Part shown: positions 49,268 through 60,910 of the stretch, one piece after another | Layout: the number at the start of each line of letters is the position of its first letter | How positions within the stretch are numbered: position 1 is the stretch's first letter | From: Phyto melanocephala | Taxonomy: Eukaryota > Arthropoda > Insecta > Diptera > Rhinophoridae | Direction: 5' to 3' | Assembly: GCA_941918925.1 (NCBI GenBank) | Contig: OW799234.1 | Coordinates: 8,089,001-8,153,000, forward strand | Length of the DNA stretch: 64,000 nt | Program-made: the position numbers and the translations under genes | Notes under the pieces: model-generated | Seen by the model: the letters and a program-made list of their open reading frames with translations, nothing else | What the model was told of the DNA's origin: nothing | The model's database searches: none

Positions 49268-50455
49268 CCTAATTTTATAAAACTACTCTAACCAACCATA
49301 AGTATTTCCCCTTATCATACTCAGTTACAAGCTCTTTGTAAATTTAACTCATACCCCTGATTCTCTTTGCCAGAAAAACAACAACAACTGCACACTATTA
49401 AAAAAAGCTTTACTCTCAATTTCCAATAAATAAAAACAAAACAAAATGAAAATATATTTTTTTAAAAATCACACCAATGGGTATTTGGTCGTCAAACGGC
49501 AATAACAACAACAATTACGGACAACATGGATTGTGATGATGATGATGATGAACAGAAAGCAATAAGATTACAATAAAACCAAAAGAAACAACAAAAAATA
49601 CACATACGTTTAGTTAGCAAAATCGAATTCAAGAAAAAAAGCCAATATACTAAACATAACAATAACAAAAACTACATACATTCATATATAAAATACGTCT
49701 TTTTTTTTGTGTGTTTAAGCTCCGCCCCATTTGATTGGCGAGTATAAGGTAGAGACAAACATAAACACACACTTGCTATATTCAAACGAAGAGTAGCAAG
49801 ACATTTTTATTAAAAACGCAAAAATATTTTATGGTCACAATCATACATACATACATACATATGTATGTATGTATGTACATTTAAAAAAGAAATAACGACA
49901 ATGATAGTAAAAATGACATCTAGTTATTAACACTTAAAGAAAAAAAGTAAGAAATTGTAATGAAATATCGTTTAATTTAAACAGGCTTGTGTGTTGAGTT
50001 TTAAAACTTGAGTTTGAATGTGTTTGTTTTCAAACTTCCTACCAGGTTTGATTAGTTACATGCTGTAGAATGTATGAAAGGCTGCTTAAGAACTATTTTT
50101 ATATGAAAGGCAATAAAAAGTGTCGTTTATATACATTTTTCTTTACTTTATGAGTACCTACCTAAGTAAAGATTTTTCTTTCGAACATAGGTACCGAATT
50201 TTATATTGAATCCTCTATCGTATTTACAGTACAAAATTAATTACATATACATGCATACATACAATTCAGCGTACCTACAAATTTCTTCTAGAGTGGTAAA
50301 AGTTAAAAATTTTTTTTCTGGGGTGTTAAAGTCCTAATATGAAGTAATTTTAAATGAATATTTAATGTGAATAGTTTAAAAATTGTTTTTTAAAAATTCT
50401 TTAAAAACAATTCTGGCGGGAGCATTGCACTCCCTTCAATGGCCCATGAATAAGC
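49268..50455. other. non-coding stretch
   Basis: No gene is seen. It holds a GAT run near 49535-49551 and a perfect CATA/TATG inverted microsatellite at about 49844-49878 that could extrude as a cruciform. TTTTTTCTGGGGTGTTAAAG near 50312 resembles fragments at 33775 and 37650, probably one dispersed family. Confidence 0.5.
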
Positions 50456-50463
50456 ATATGTAC

Positions 50464-51599
50464 TAGGGTGATCGATTATTCGACATTTTTATGAAACCGG
50501 TTTTCAAATAGTTTGAAATTTATAATTAAAAAAAAACCGGTTGCTCTTTTGAAAATAATAATTTTTTCTTATACCCATGACAGAGACATAGGTATAAAAT
50601 AGTTTGTTCTATGGTTTAATTGCATTTTAAGTTGACACACATTCAATGGCATTAATTTAAAATGCCGTTATATAAAATAAAGATGTTAAAGGACAGACAC
50701 TTTTTACCTAATAGTGATCGAAAAGATAAGTTTATGCTTCAATTACCTTGAACTTTTAAGTTTAGGTTATTTAATTTAAAAATGCCACTGCTTCTTTACA
50801 TGAAAAATATGGCAACTAAATTGTGATTTTTATATTTTTTCTACTTCGAAGTTTTATCATCAAAAATTTTATTTCGTTTTGTAAATAAAATGTTTAAATT
50901 TACATTGTTGCTACTAGTTTTTTTAAGAACTAAATTAATTTGTTAAAAGTAACCGGTATTTGCTCTGGTACTGCCATATAAAAAAAACCGTTGTTACAGG
51001 AGGTTTTAATAATGAAAAATATAAAAAAATCACTTCACTGCTCACAGTAGTCAACTTTATATGCAAGATGTAATAACGACCTTTTGTGTGCCAAACTATT
51101 TTAGTATACAAGTCATATGTTATCAGAGATATTAGTTAAGCTACAGTCTTTAGTACAAGTCGCTAGATTTCGTAGAAGCAAAATATTATGACATTCGAAA
51201 ATGAGATCACAAAGTATTGCAAAGTACAATACTTTGGTCAAAAAACTTAACTGAACAGCTGATTATCACAGCAAATTTTAAGCGTAACAACATATAAAAT
51301 ACCTGCTCTCCATTTAAAACAAATAATATTTAAGCCTAATTATTGTTCTTATTTTACATTTGTTTTCGAAACAACAAATATATTTTTTACAATATTATGG
51401 AAGAGTATTTAATAAATTTTCTGATTTTTCGAAAATTTTTGATTAATATATATAGTATGGTACGTTTGGTTACAAAGATAAATGAACATAAAACTAAAAA
51501 TGAAAAAAAAACCGGTTTATGTGAGTAAAAAAACCGGTTTATTCGACATTCGAAAAATTAACAATTGCAAAAAACCGCCAGGGTGAATCGATCACCCTA
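50464..51599. mobile_element. non-autonomous hAT-type element
   Basis: Perfect 14-bp terminal inverted repeats TAGGGTGATCGATT / AATCGATCACCCTA (50464-50477 and 51586-51599) are bounded by an exact 8-bp direct repeat ATATGTAC (50456-50463 and 51600-51607). An 8-bp duplication with TAGGG ends fits the hAT superfamily. Subterminal ACCGGTT-type motifs recur near 50496, 50536, 50952, 51512 and 51533, the sort of repeats hAT transposases bind. No transposase frame is present in the 1136 bp, so mobility would depend on an enzyme encoded elsewhere. Both the ends and the target duplication are unmutated, implying relative youth. Confidence 0.88.
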
Positions 51600-51607
51600 A
51601 TATGTAC

Positions 51608-52467
51608 ACTTGAGAAGTAACGAATATTCTCATCCGGAAAAATTTCTTCATAAGTACCAAATATGTATTTGCATATATTTGAAGTGTTTTTATGCTGCAA
51701 ATTTACGCTAAGAGCTTCATGTACACTAACAGAAACGATTTTGTATTAAGCTCTAAAGTACATTCAGTGTACAAAAATGTGTATGAAGTTCTTTTTTTGC
51801 TATTGTACGAGGTTTTAGTAATATTGTGTCGGAAGTATTATGCTAAATGTGTAGATTTATATTTTTTCTAATTATAAGAATCGCTTTTTATTAAAAAGAA
51901 ATCACTCTTTTATTGTCATTCTACACCCGCCACATATTTTCTACAAAGAATCTCAAGCACTGTTATATTGAAATGTGTGGTACGGGTATGTGTGTGTGTG
52001 TTTCAAAAACGTGTTAAAGAGTGAGTGAACAGCAATATGTTATTTCTAACTGTTTTACCACACACACACACACGCACACACGGCCATCACCTGTTAATTA
52101 TTATGTGGATTAATAATGAGAGTTATTAGTTCATCTATCTCTACTATTTCATTCCATAGAAAACACACACACACCAACACATAGGTAAATACAAACAAAC
52201 TTTGCTAGAACATGTGTTAAATAGATATGGACGTGTTTGAGTAGGTATTATATTAAATTTCAATAGAGAAAGGTGTTGAAAAAATAAAATGGTGGAAGAG
52301 ATGCTTATTTAGCTATAAAAATTATATTTTTAATGTTATTTCCTAAATAAATAATAGTTGCTGGGAACTAACTAATAGACGATTTTTTCGATCTAAAATG
52401 AAAATAGATTTTTAACAACTTTGATTAAAAAGTTTACAAGATTTGGAAGTATGGTAGGTACAAAGTC
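51608..52467. other. non-coding stretch with CA/TG microsatellites
   Basis: No gene is seen. There is a TG run near 51989-52002 and a CA run near 52063-52080, and otherwise AT-rich DNA. Confidence 0.5.
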
Positions 52468-52470
52468 TAA

Positions 52471-52629
52471 CTGCCTGTTTAACGATGTCGAAAGAAAACA
52501 CAAGCGAACTTTCATTCTTACAAATATATTGAAAACAACAACAAAAACTAAAAATTTGTTTTTGTTTTCAACGTATTTGTACGAATGAAAGTTCGCTTGT
52601 GTTTTCTTTCGACATCGTTGAACAGGCAG
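52471..52629. mobile_element. 159-bp fold-back MITE, Harbinger-type
   Basis: The arms are about 70 bp each and nearly identical (CTGCCTGTTTAACGATGTCG on the left, mirrored CGACATCGTTGAACAGGCAG on the right; about five mismatches), with only a short loop. The TAA triplets at 52468-52470 and 52630-52632 form a 3-bp target duplication, typical of PIF/Harbinger elements. Transcripts would fold into a long hairpin. Non-coding. Confidence 0.85.
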
Positions 52630-52632
52630 TAA

Positions 52633-53039
52633 GTTTTTTAAAAATTTTCTTTAAATTAAAACTGATTAGTTTTTTTTAAATTATAATATTTTATTCGAAC
52701 TTTATAGGTCTATTAAATATATTGCAAATCATTTTTATTTTGTATGTAGGTACCTACCTATTACGCATATAAAAGAATATGAACTTGAAGGAAAATGTCA
52801 TTTGATAGGTAAAGATAAGACAAATTTGAAAATAAATAATATAATTCTCTAATTCTAATTTCATTAATTTGTATACATAAATAGTAATTTCAAATTACAT
52901 ATATGTAAGTATAACGATAATGAGTGCTGATAATGTAATTGTAGCTGGTTTCATATATGCATTTCACTCGGCTAACATCGAAATAATTTTAAAATTATTC
53001 TTAAAATGTTTGTTTTATTGGTCGAAGGGTTTAAGCTGG
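52633..53039. other. AT-rich non-coding stretch
   Basis: No gene is seen. It contains TAGGTACCTACCTA near 52747 and TGCATTTCACTCGGC near 52958, a partial copy of the motif at 53035. Confidence 0.45.
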
Positions 53040-53085
53040 TTCATAGGCATTTCACTGGTGCTTATGCTAGATCATGAGTAGACCT
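53040..53085 (-). ncRNA. mutated hammerhead-like motif, second type
   Basis: A diverged copy of the 31351-31395 motif: GAAA (53053-53050) and CCAG are kept, but the first box reads CTCATGA (53078-53072) and the pairing arm CTAG no longer matches fully. Probably a dead relic. Confidence 0.3.
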
Positions 53086-53176
53086 TTAAACCACAAAACT
53101 TATAAAAAAGTTTAAAAATGTTACAAGCTTTATTTATTATTTTCATAAACAATATGAGAATTCTAAATAAAAAAAA

Positions 53177-53877
53177 ACAAGTAAGAGTGCAATATTCGGC
53201 CGTGCCGAATCTTATATACCCTTCACAACGTGTAGTCATGCAATAACAGTAGTTTGTATCACCATTCATCCCATATGAAATACGTACATACTTATAAAAA
53301 ACATATATATATAAAAACATCCCATTGTAAAATTATAAATTTACGTATGTATGTTAAAAAAAAAAAATAAAAAGAATTAAAAATTAATTTAAGAAAAAAA
53401 ATTAAAAAAAAAATAATAAAAATATAAATAATATATAAAATAAAAAATAAAAAAAATAAAAATTAGAAAAAAAATAAAAAAAAAGAAAAATTAAAAAAAA
53501 ATTTTTTTGGCTCAGCTGGGATTTGATGCCACGTTTACTCTCACCAGTATAAATGTTTGTATGTATGTATGTTGTTGTTGTAATGTTTTTTTTGTGAAAA
53601 AAAAATCGAGGTGGTCGTGGTTTTTTGCTCATATCTCAGTTGTTTATGTACCGATGTTTCTGATTTTCAATACCGATCTACTCCCGAATATTTCTGATAT
53701 TTTAATACCCCACCCGGGTCCAGGCGATATCGGGCGGCTACAAAAAGTTGATTTTAACATACACACGGACAGACTGACAGAGCTTAATCGACTCCCCTAT
53801 TCATAAGCTTTCAGAAAATATATTCTTTATGGGGTCGGAAATAAAAATTGTAAAAATTTCACTGTGTGAAGGGTATA
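53177..53877 (+). mobile_element. TATACCC-ended repeat, subfamily 1, copy E
   Basis: The opening hairpin ATTCGGC-CGT-GCCGAAT is perfect (about 53193-53209). The A-rich tract spans 53350-53508, then GGCTCAGCTGGGATTTGATG, ATATCTCAGTTGTTTATG and one GGACAGACTGACAG. The right end is shortened: the internal TATACCC half of the closing hairpin is deleted and CACTGTGTGAAGGGTATA follows directly. Confidence 0.75.
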
Positions 53878-54960
53878 ATAATAATAAAAACTTCCTCATA
53901 AATCCAACCAACAATTTTATTCTTTTTTATTTATTTTATTTTTCTGATCAATTTAATTAATGTAATTTAGAAAATGTTTAAGAATATTAAATATTAAAAA
54001 AAAAAAAAAACGTGAGCCAAAATAAAAATCATTTATAATTATCAGTTTTATTATAATTTATGAAATTATTTAGGTATTCGTTGAAAAATTGTGATTTTTA
54101 ATTTGAACAAAATTTTGATGATTTTTGATTTTTTTTTTTAAAAGCAGAATAGGAACATTAGGGTTTTTTTTTGTCATTTATAATAATAAATATATATATA
54201 ATAAAAATTATTATATAAGGAAAATTGTGTTTTTTTTTACAGAAAATTGTTAAAAAAATATATTTAAATTTAAAAGATTTTTATTAAAAAGTTTTAATTT
54301 GTAAAAAATTTTAAAAATTGTTTATTAGATATAATTTTTTTTGTTTAAATTCTGTAACGTTTTAAAATTTGCGGTTAGTTTTTTATATATACAAATTTTG
54401 TATTTGACATAAATTATTTATGTATTTCAAAATACTTACGAAAATTTTTTAAGAATAATATTTAAAATTTGTTTTCTTAATTTCATACATATCTATCTAT
54501 ACCTACATATCAATGGTCTTATGTAGATAGGCCCTAACTCGTACTTTTTACGAAATTGAGTTTTTCAGTGATTTCAATACATTTCACACAAATACACCTC
54601 GACACAAAAATTAAACGCAATAGTATTAAAAACAACAGTTTTACAAGTGGTTTTACGATAATACAGTTTCTGTTACGTTTTTACCTTCTCCTGTAAAATT
54701 ATAATTATTTGAGTTAGGGCCTTATTACAAGAGACCGACGATATATTGAATTAATTATATTAAAAAAAAAAAAAAATTTATTAAAAAAAAAATATTTAAA
54801 GACAAATTTTAATTGCTGTGAATTTTGTTTTTATACATTTTCTAGTCTTAAAAATTTCCGTTTTATTCTATTAAAATTATATTAATAGAAACCTACATAT
54901 GCATACATATTTAACATTTTCATAAACCTATGCACAATTTGCACATTTTTGTTGCTATTT
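53878..54960. other. AT-rich non-coding stretch
   Basis: No gene is seen. GGCCCTAACTCGTACTTTTTACG near 54530 faces GAGTTAGGGCC near 54711. The latter and GGCCCTAACTC form an 11-bp inverted repeat that may bound a ~190-bp MITE (54532-54722). Confidence 0.5.
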
Positions 54961-54961
54961 T

Positions 54962-55614
54962 TATACCCTTCACCTGTGGTGCACAAGGGTATATATAGCT
55001 TTGTCATTCCGTTTGTAATTTCTACAATCCCATAAAGTATATATTTTCTGAAAGCTTATGAATAGAGGAGTCGTCCGTCTGCCCGTGTGTTGGTTGAAAT
55101 CAACTTTTAGAAGCAACTATATGTTCCCTAGATCTGTATATGGTATCAATCTCTTGGAAATATCCAGGAATGAATCGCTATTGAAATTCAGCACAGTCGC
55201 CCCATAACTTTCTGAGATATGAGCGAAAAACCACGACCACCTCGTTTTTTTCACAGTTACAACAACAACCTACATATATATTGGTTAAAGTAAACGTGGC
55301 ATCGGATTCCAGCTGAGCCAAAGAAATTCTATTTTATTTTATTTAATATATTATTTACATTTTATTATTTTTTTTATATTTTTTTCTTAAAAAATTTTTT
55401 AAAATTTTTTTAAATTTTTTTTTGTAATTTTTTTTATTATTATTTTTTTTAATATATATTTTTTAAAATTTTTTTTGGTATGTTTTTTACATGTACATAC
55501 ATATATACGTATTTTATATGAGATGAATGGTGATACAAACTACTGTTATTGCATGACTACACGTTGTGAAGGGTATATAAGATTCGGCACGGTCGAATAT
55601 AGCGCTCTTACTTT
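54962..55614 (-). mobile_element. TATACCC-ended repeat, subfamily 2, copy F
   Basis: A minus-oriented full-length copy with subfamily 2 marks (GTCGCCCCATAACTTTCTGA; TAGAAGCAACTATATG). In its own orientation the central order is ACATGT...GGTATG-complement, A-rich tract, then GGCTCAGCTGG and CCACGTTTAC, the arrangement that copy B has reversed. The opening hairpin has one changed pair (ATTCGAC/GCCGAAT, G-T possible). The GGACAGAC cluster is reduced to almost nothing. Confidence 0.75.
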
Positions 55615-56745
55615 TTTTTATTTATAGTGAAATTTTTATATGTATGTATATGTTATGTGTATATAAAAATATATGTATCTATATGTATGTACGTATGTGT
55701 ATATACAGTTGAATTTATTAAAAAACATTAAATACAGCATTCAATTAATCGTTTAATCCAAGTTTATAGAACCCCAATCGATGTCCAAAAAAGGCATTTT
55801 AATATTCTAAATCTAGGAATATAAAAATGATTTTTTGAATACCAAATTTTCTAAACATTACATATGTATGTAGGTATTAAATTTTTTATGTATGTATGTA
55901 TGTATGTAGGTATGTGTGTAGTACCTATAAGCAAATATTTCTTTTATAAAAAGTACACAAACATTGTGATTTTGAGTATTTATATGTACATTCATAAGTA
56001 TGTTTCTAACACTTTCCCTTTTACTTCAGTTTTCCACAACCGAAAATGCGCCCAAAAACAACTCTACAAGTGTATTTCAAATAAAGTCCTTAAATATCCT
56101 ATTACACCGGCTTACCCACTTAAAATTAAACATTAGAGAGCCACCGTAAATACATAAACACACACAGCCAATACCTATAATAAAGAGTGAGAAAAAAAAC
56201 AATCCCTACCACAAGCCAAAAAAATTGTAACCCGAAACAAACCACGTTCATTTACAATAAACCAAATTTATGCACACACGCAACAAATGCAAACTAAACA
56301 AAGCAATTTTTATTTTTGCAAATGCATTTAAACCAACAACAGCAACAACACCAACAAAAATAATAATCAAAACAGCGGGTACTAAACAATGCAAAAAAAA
56401 AAACAAAAACAAAAAATAACCGTAACAAGGATATGCCAAAAAAAACAAATAAAAAAAATAGAAATGCAACAAGCCGATATAATTACTGAGACACAAACAT
56501 ACGCACTTACAGAGCAACACAAAAAGAGTAGTGTGATGCACTCTTTTAAGGTATGGAAACAAAACAAAAACAATGCCACAGTAATGAGCATTAAGTACGA
56601 AGTAGTAAAGTAATTGGGAGTATTAGTAGTAGTGTGTAATGCACATGGACAAATGTATGAGAAAACAATTGAATAAATAATATGTTGTTGCAATGCAAAA
56701 CATAACAGTACATACTAGTGATGTCGTTGGGTTATATTTGTTACT
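55615..56745. other. non-coding stretch, TATG and CAA-rich
   Basis: No gene is seen. There are TATG repeats at 55640-55700 and 55862-55915, and CAA/AAC-rich DNA at 56150-56450. Overlapping frames of about 100 residues on both strands are low complexity (Phe/Cys/Leu against Lys/Gln) and not accepted. Confidence 0.5.
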
Positions 56746-56750
56746 AGCCA

Positions 56751-57612
56751 AACCCGGCGCGCGTTGCTACGCCCCTTAATGAATCGAAATGCATTCTGAA
56801 TTTTAATTGAATATCAAGTGCAAAAACCTAAAAATTATAATTTTTTTATGGGCGTGGCTTTGCCCACTTTTCTAGTCACGAAATTGTAAAGTCATAACAG
56901 CTCAATATGTGTGCAAAGTTTCAGAAGAATCGGACCAGTGCAAGTACCTCAAAATTAAAATTGTTTTTATGGGCGTGGCCTTGCCTACTTTTCTTATCAC
57001 GAAATTGTAAAGTCATAACAGCTCAATATGTGTGCAAAGTTTCAGAATAATCGGTCAAGTGCAAGTACCTCAAAATGATACCTTTTTATAGGCGTGGCAC
57101 TGCCCACTTTTCTAATCACGAAATTATTTAGTCATGACAGCTCAATATGTGTGCAAAGTTTCAGAAAAATCGGTCTGGTGCAAGTACCTCAAAATTGTAG
57201 CCTTTTTTTATGGGCGTGGCCCCGCCCACTTTTTTAATCACAAAATTATAAAGTCACGACAGCTTAATATGTGTGCAAAAATTCAGAAAAATCGGTCCAG
57301 TGCAAGTACCTCAAAATTAAAACTTTTTAGGGGCGTGGCCCTGCCCACTTTTCTTATCACGAAATTATTTAGTCATGACAGCTCGATATGTGTGCAAAAA
57401 TTCAGAAAAATCGGTCAAGTGCAAGTAGCTAAAACTGATAACTAATTTTTTATGGGCGTGGCCCCGCCCACTTTTTTTCACCCATAAACACTCCCCGGTA
57501 TGTGTACAACAACTTACCAAAGTTTGAGCCCGATCGGTTTTGCAGTTTCAGAGTCTATAGCTAAGACACACACACACACACACACACAGAGTTTAACTTT
57601 TATATATATAGA
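56751..57612 (+). repeat. repeat element with six ~120-bp satellite units
   Basis: The element opens AACCCGGCGCGCGTTGCTACG and closes with an AC run (57566-57589), then GAGTTTAACTTTTATATATA. Inside, six units start at GGGCGTGGC-type blocks near 56850, 56971, 57090, 57212, 57331 and 57454 (period 119-123 bp). Each contains GGGCGTGGCxxTGCCCACTT, CACGAAATT, CAGCTCAATATGTGTGCAAA and AATCGGTC-AGTGCAAGTACC. The last units carry GGGCGTGGCCCCGCCC, which is nearly palindromic and very GC-rich for this region. The element class is not recognised; no long coding frame exists beyond repeat-derived ones. Confidence 0.82.
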
Positions 57613-58980
57613 TATATTTTTTTTGTGATTTTTTAACCCTCTACGTAACGTAGGTATAATGTAGGTACATATAATTTTATTTTTTTTATATTAAAAATGA
57701 TTTTATTTAATTGAAATTAATTTTATTTAATTTTTTTAATTGAAATTAATTTTAATTAATTTTTTTTAATTAAAATTAATTTTATTTAATATTTTTTAAT
57801 ATTTTTTTTTATTTGCAAATATAATATTGTAAATAAAGTCTCTTGCTACTAAACAATTAATATAAAAATTTACCAGAGCTCTGGTGCAGAGTAGGAATTT
57901 TGACAATTGTATGTCGCACAGAAAATTGTCGTTAAACTTTAAAATTACAGAATTTATTTAATAAATTATTTTTAAGCGAAATTTATGTTGAATTTTAAAT
58001 TTTTACAACATTTTCAGAATAGTATGTCTCATTTAGCTGAACAAGTCCTAGTGCCATTTTCAGTTTCCACACAACATTACAACACACAATAGCATTTAGC
58101 ATTAATATTTACAACAATTTCAAACTCTAATAAGGGTAGGTAGTCGTCGCGCAAAAAAGGAAAGTAAAGAAAATTTGCAAAAAAAATAAAAAAAAACTAC
58201 AAACGATTTTCCCAACCACCACTGATTTGTTTAGTGTTTGCCAAACCAAATTGATAATTACACTTGAAACATTGTTGTGCTCTCTTATGTCTGCGGGTCT
58301 AGTTATTGCAATTGTTTGTGTTGCCTTTTATTGTTTGTAAGTAATTGATCTCCTATTGATTTCGGTTGTTTTTGTTTTTTTCTTTTTTTTGCTAAACTGC
58401 CATAAATCTTGTGCAAAACAACTAAACCAAACAAATATGTACGGAAAATAAAAAAAAAAGGTCAAAAGGGTGCTGAAATGAGGAAAAAGGATTAAATATT
58501 TTATTTACAGCAATTACTTAAGTAAAATAAGGGGATTTTGATTGTTGTAATAATTCCCCGAGTGCTGGTTTTTGTTATTGCTATTGTGCAGAAATCAATC
58601 AGTGTTTTTAGCAATAAATAGTTTTATTGAATTACATACAGTATGTGCGAAATTTACAGCTCCCTTAAAAGGGTTAAGTGCTTTTTTTTGTTTTTATTGA
58701 TTGTTTCTAAATTGACTACTGACGATGTGATAAGAATGAGGCAATGATTAATTGGTGTCAAATTGTTGTTAATTTTTTTTTTGTTTTAATTGAAAAGTCA
58801 TAAGCATTTTGAATTATCTTGAAGGAAATTTTGATTTTAAATAAAAAATAATGTTTAGCCCAAATAAGGGGTATTTTTTTATAAGAATGAAGAATTTTAA
58901 ATTCAAATTAAACAGAGAATAAAGTCTTAAATATCCATACAAGTAGCTTTCAAGTAGTCGAACGTTTCTGTTTTATCTTA
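57613..58980. other. AT-rich non-coding stretch
   Basis: No gene is seen. 57670-57810 is a run of diverged TTTTATTTAATT / TTGAAATTAATT repeats. Confidence 0.5.
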
Positions 58981-58984
58981 ATAA

Positions 58985-59140
58985 ATCTGGAATGTAATCT
59001 AATGGCGTCAAATCACATAAACGAAGTGGCCAGTTAACCGGTGTATTTCTTGGAATTATTCGTTCGTCAAATGATTTTCTCAGTAAATTGATGGTACGTC
59101 AGGCATCATCCTGCTGGCACCATATGTCTGCAACACTAAA
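58985..59140 (-). pseudogene. mariner-like transposase relic
   Basis: The minus strand reads VADIWCQQDDA, then after a short gap NWPLRLCDLTPLDY. These are the second and third catalytic-Asp regions of a mariner-like transposase (normally MWFQQDGA and WPPRSCDLTPLDYF), spaced roughly as in DD34-37D enzymes. A few changes and one deletion are visible. It is the best-preserved catalytic block among the mariner relics here. Confidence 0.75.
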
Positions 59141-59185
59141 AACTTTCAATTATATGTTGAATCCTATTGCTCCAAGTTGGAATAA

Positions 59186-59260
59186 AGGACCGCCTTATGA
59201 CCCAATGCCTTCTAATTAGTAAGGACCGCCTTATGACCCAATGCCTTTCAATTACTAAGT
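59186..59260 (+). repeat. 37-bp tandem duplication
   Basis: AAGGACCGCCTTATGACCCA and the following bases occur twice in a row (starting about 59186 and 59222), with small differences at the unit ends. Confidence 0.8.
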
Positions 59261-59744
59261 CTTTATACCGCTGACACTAACGTTATTTGCAAAGACATAC
59301 TTATGAACCAATGATTCCACCCATCAATAAAGCACATCAACAATTTAGTTTTACTAAATATAAGAGTTTCGACAATGGCTTAAGGCAATATTTAAACACA
59401 AGTGACATTTAACTAAATATGTGTGCTTGGTCCAAAGCCTAATTAGTTTATCGAGTTAAACCATAATTTTCAAAATAAGATTTTTACATAAGGAAATATT
59501 AAAACAGACCACTACTATTTCGTGACCCTTTTAGACTTCCTTTTCTTCCTACCAATTAATCGGCATAATTTCCTTAACTAAGTCCCGCGCCACTACAAGC
59601 GTTTTCTCTGGACTAGAAAACGATTTCACATTACCTACTGATGATTGTCGACAATCGCACAGTCCTTCGTGACAGTTAAAATCTTCATTAGACTAAGGTC
59701 CCCTATAGCATATAAGCTTAATGTATCTAACTGTGGTCCTTATC

Positions 59745-60290
59745 TCACAGCAGTCTGAGTCTTCACAACCTCATTAAGTACAAGTTACAGAATTCTTATA
59801 TGCCCCAGCAATAAGGATGCTGATGTTACTATCCATGCCCGCATTGTGTATGTATTCATCCGTTATGAACGTGCGATGCTGCCCATCGACCACCTTCACT
59901 TGATACATTCATCTCCCTATCCTCCATTAAGTTCGAGGTCCTGGAGTATTTTATGCTCCATTAGCAAAGATATTCTAATTGTGCATTTTTCCCTTCACTA
60001 TAAGCGTGCGATGCAGCCCCTCGACCACCTTTATTCCTTTCATTCATCTCCCTAACCTCCATTAAGTTTGAGGTCTAGCATTCTTCTAGTAAAAATATTG
60101 ATGCCACTATCAAAGAACTCACTGGGCATGGCTCTTCCGCTATAAACATATCATGCAGCGTCTCGATCGCGTTCACTTCTCTTATTGGCCCCATTGGTAT
60201 CTGAGTCTTCCTAACCTCTCCTATGACCCAACCAGAGATGCTGGTAATACCTCTATACTCCAGCAATAACACCAAGATGTGGACACTTCG
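59745..60290. repeat. degenerate ~135-bp tandem repeat, about 4 units
   Basis: Units 2 and 3 start CATTCATCTCCCTA at 59906 and 60041 and share CCATTAAGTT-GAGGTC, CTATAAGCGTGCGATGCAGC-like and TCGACCACCTTxA blocks. Weaker unit 1 starts near 59760 (CTTCACAACCTCATTAAG) and unit 4 near 60185. Low-complexity-free, fairly GC-rich sequence gives 66-69-residue frames on both strands. On the minus strand units repeat an E-V-x-K-T-Q-x theme, so this may derive from a coding repeat, but no family is recognised. Confidence 0.6.
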
Positions 60291-60589
60291 CCTAGGTTAC
60301 ATGCCCCCGAAAGAATTTGCAAAAACGTTGCTCTAACGAGAGTCTTTCCATGATAAATTGCCACACCAAACTTAACTCAAAACTATTGAGAGCTGCTGCA
60401 AAAAACAGTGCTGCCAATTTCAAGTAATACGCCTCAATTAATACATGTACTAAAATGACCATGCCCATCGAAAAGAATTCATTAATTGAACATCAATAAG
60501 TGGGAGCGGATTTTTCGATGAAATTCAGCCTAAGCGATTAAGTTTATATTCCCTAGATCTGTCTGATGACAGACAAATTACACATTTTA

Positions 60590-60910
60590 TGATTTAGAGA
60601 ACCCACTAGCGATTGTCATAAAAGATATGCCTTCATAACGGGTTACTGTTTGGTGGCGACTTTGAACTTAAAACATTATTGCATCAAACTTATTCGCAAA
60701 TAAGGTTAGACAAACACAAACTGTCACTAGTTATAGCGAAATTGAATGATGTTGATGTAGATGACATGTGATTTTAACAAAATGGCGTTACATGCCATAA
60801 AGCTTGGAAAATAAACAAATTACTGCATGAGATTTAACACTATTGCAACCTCAGGCTGCATTAACAAAATTCGCCGCGCAGTCATGGAATATTTCGGCCA
60901 TTTTTTTCTA
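60590..60910 (+). pseudogene. mariner-like transposase relic
   Basis: Plus-strand frames give RVTVWWRL near 60638, then FANKVRQTQTVTSYSEIE and DVDVDDM followed by a worn FQQNGVTCHKA near 60770, the middle part of a mariner-like transposase up to its second catalytic Asp. It faces the minus-strand relic at 59.0 kb across the 135-bp repeat. Confidence 0.68.

Noticed and set aside
56248..56693. Overlapping ~100-residue frames on both strands
   Set aside because: They are complementary translations of CAA/AAAC repeats; no start context or family resemblance.
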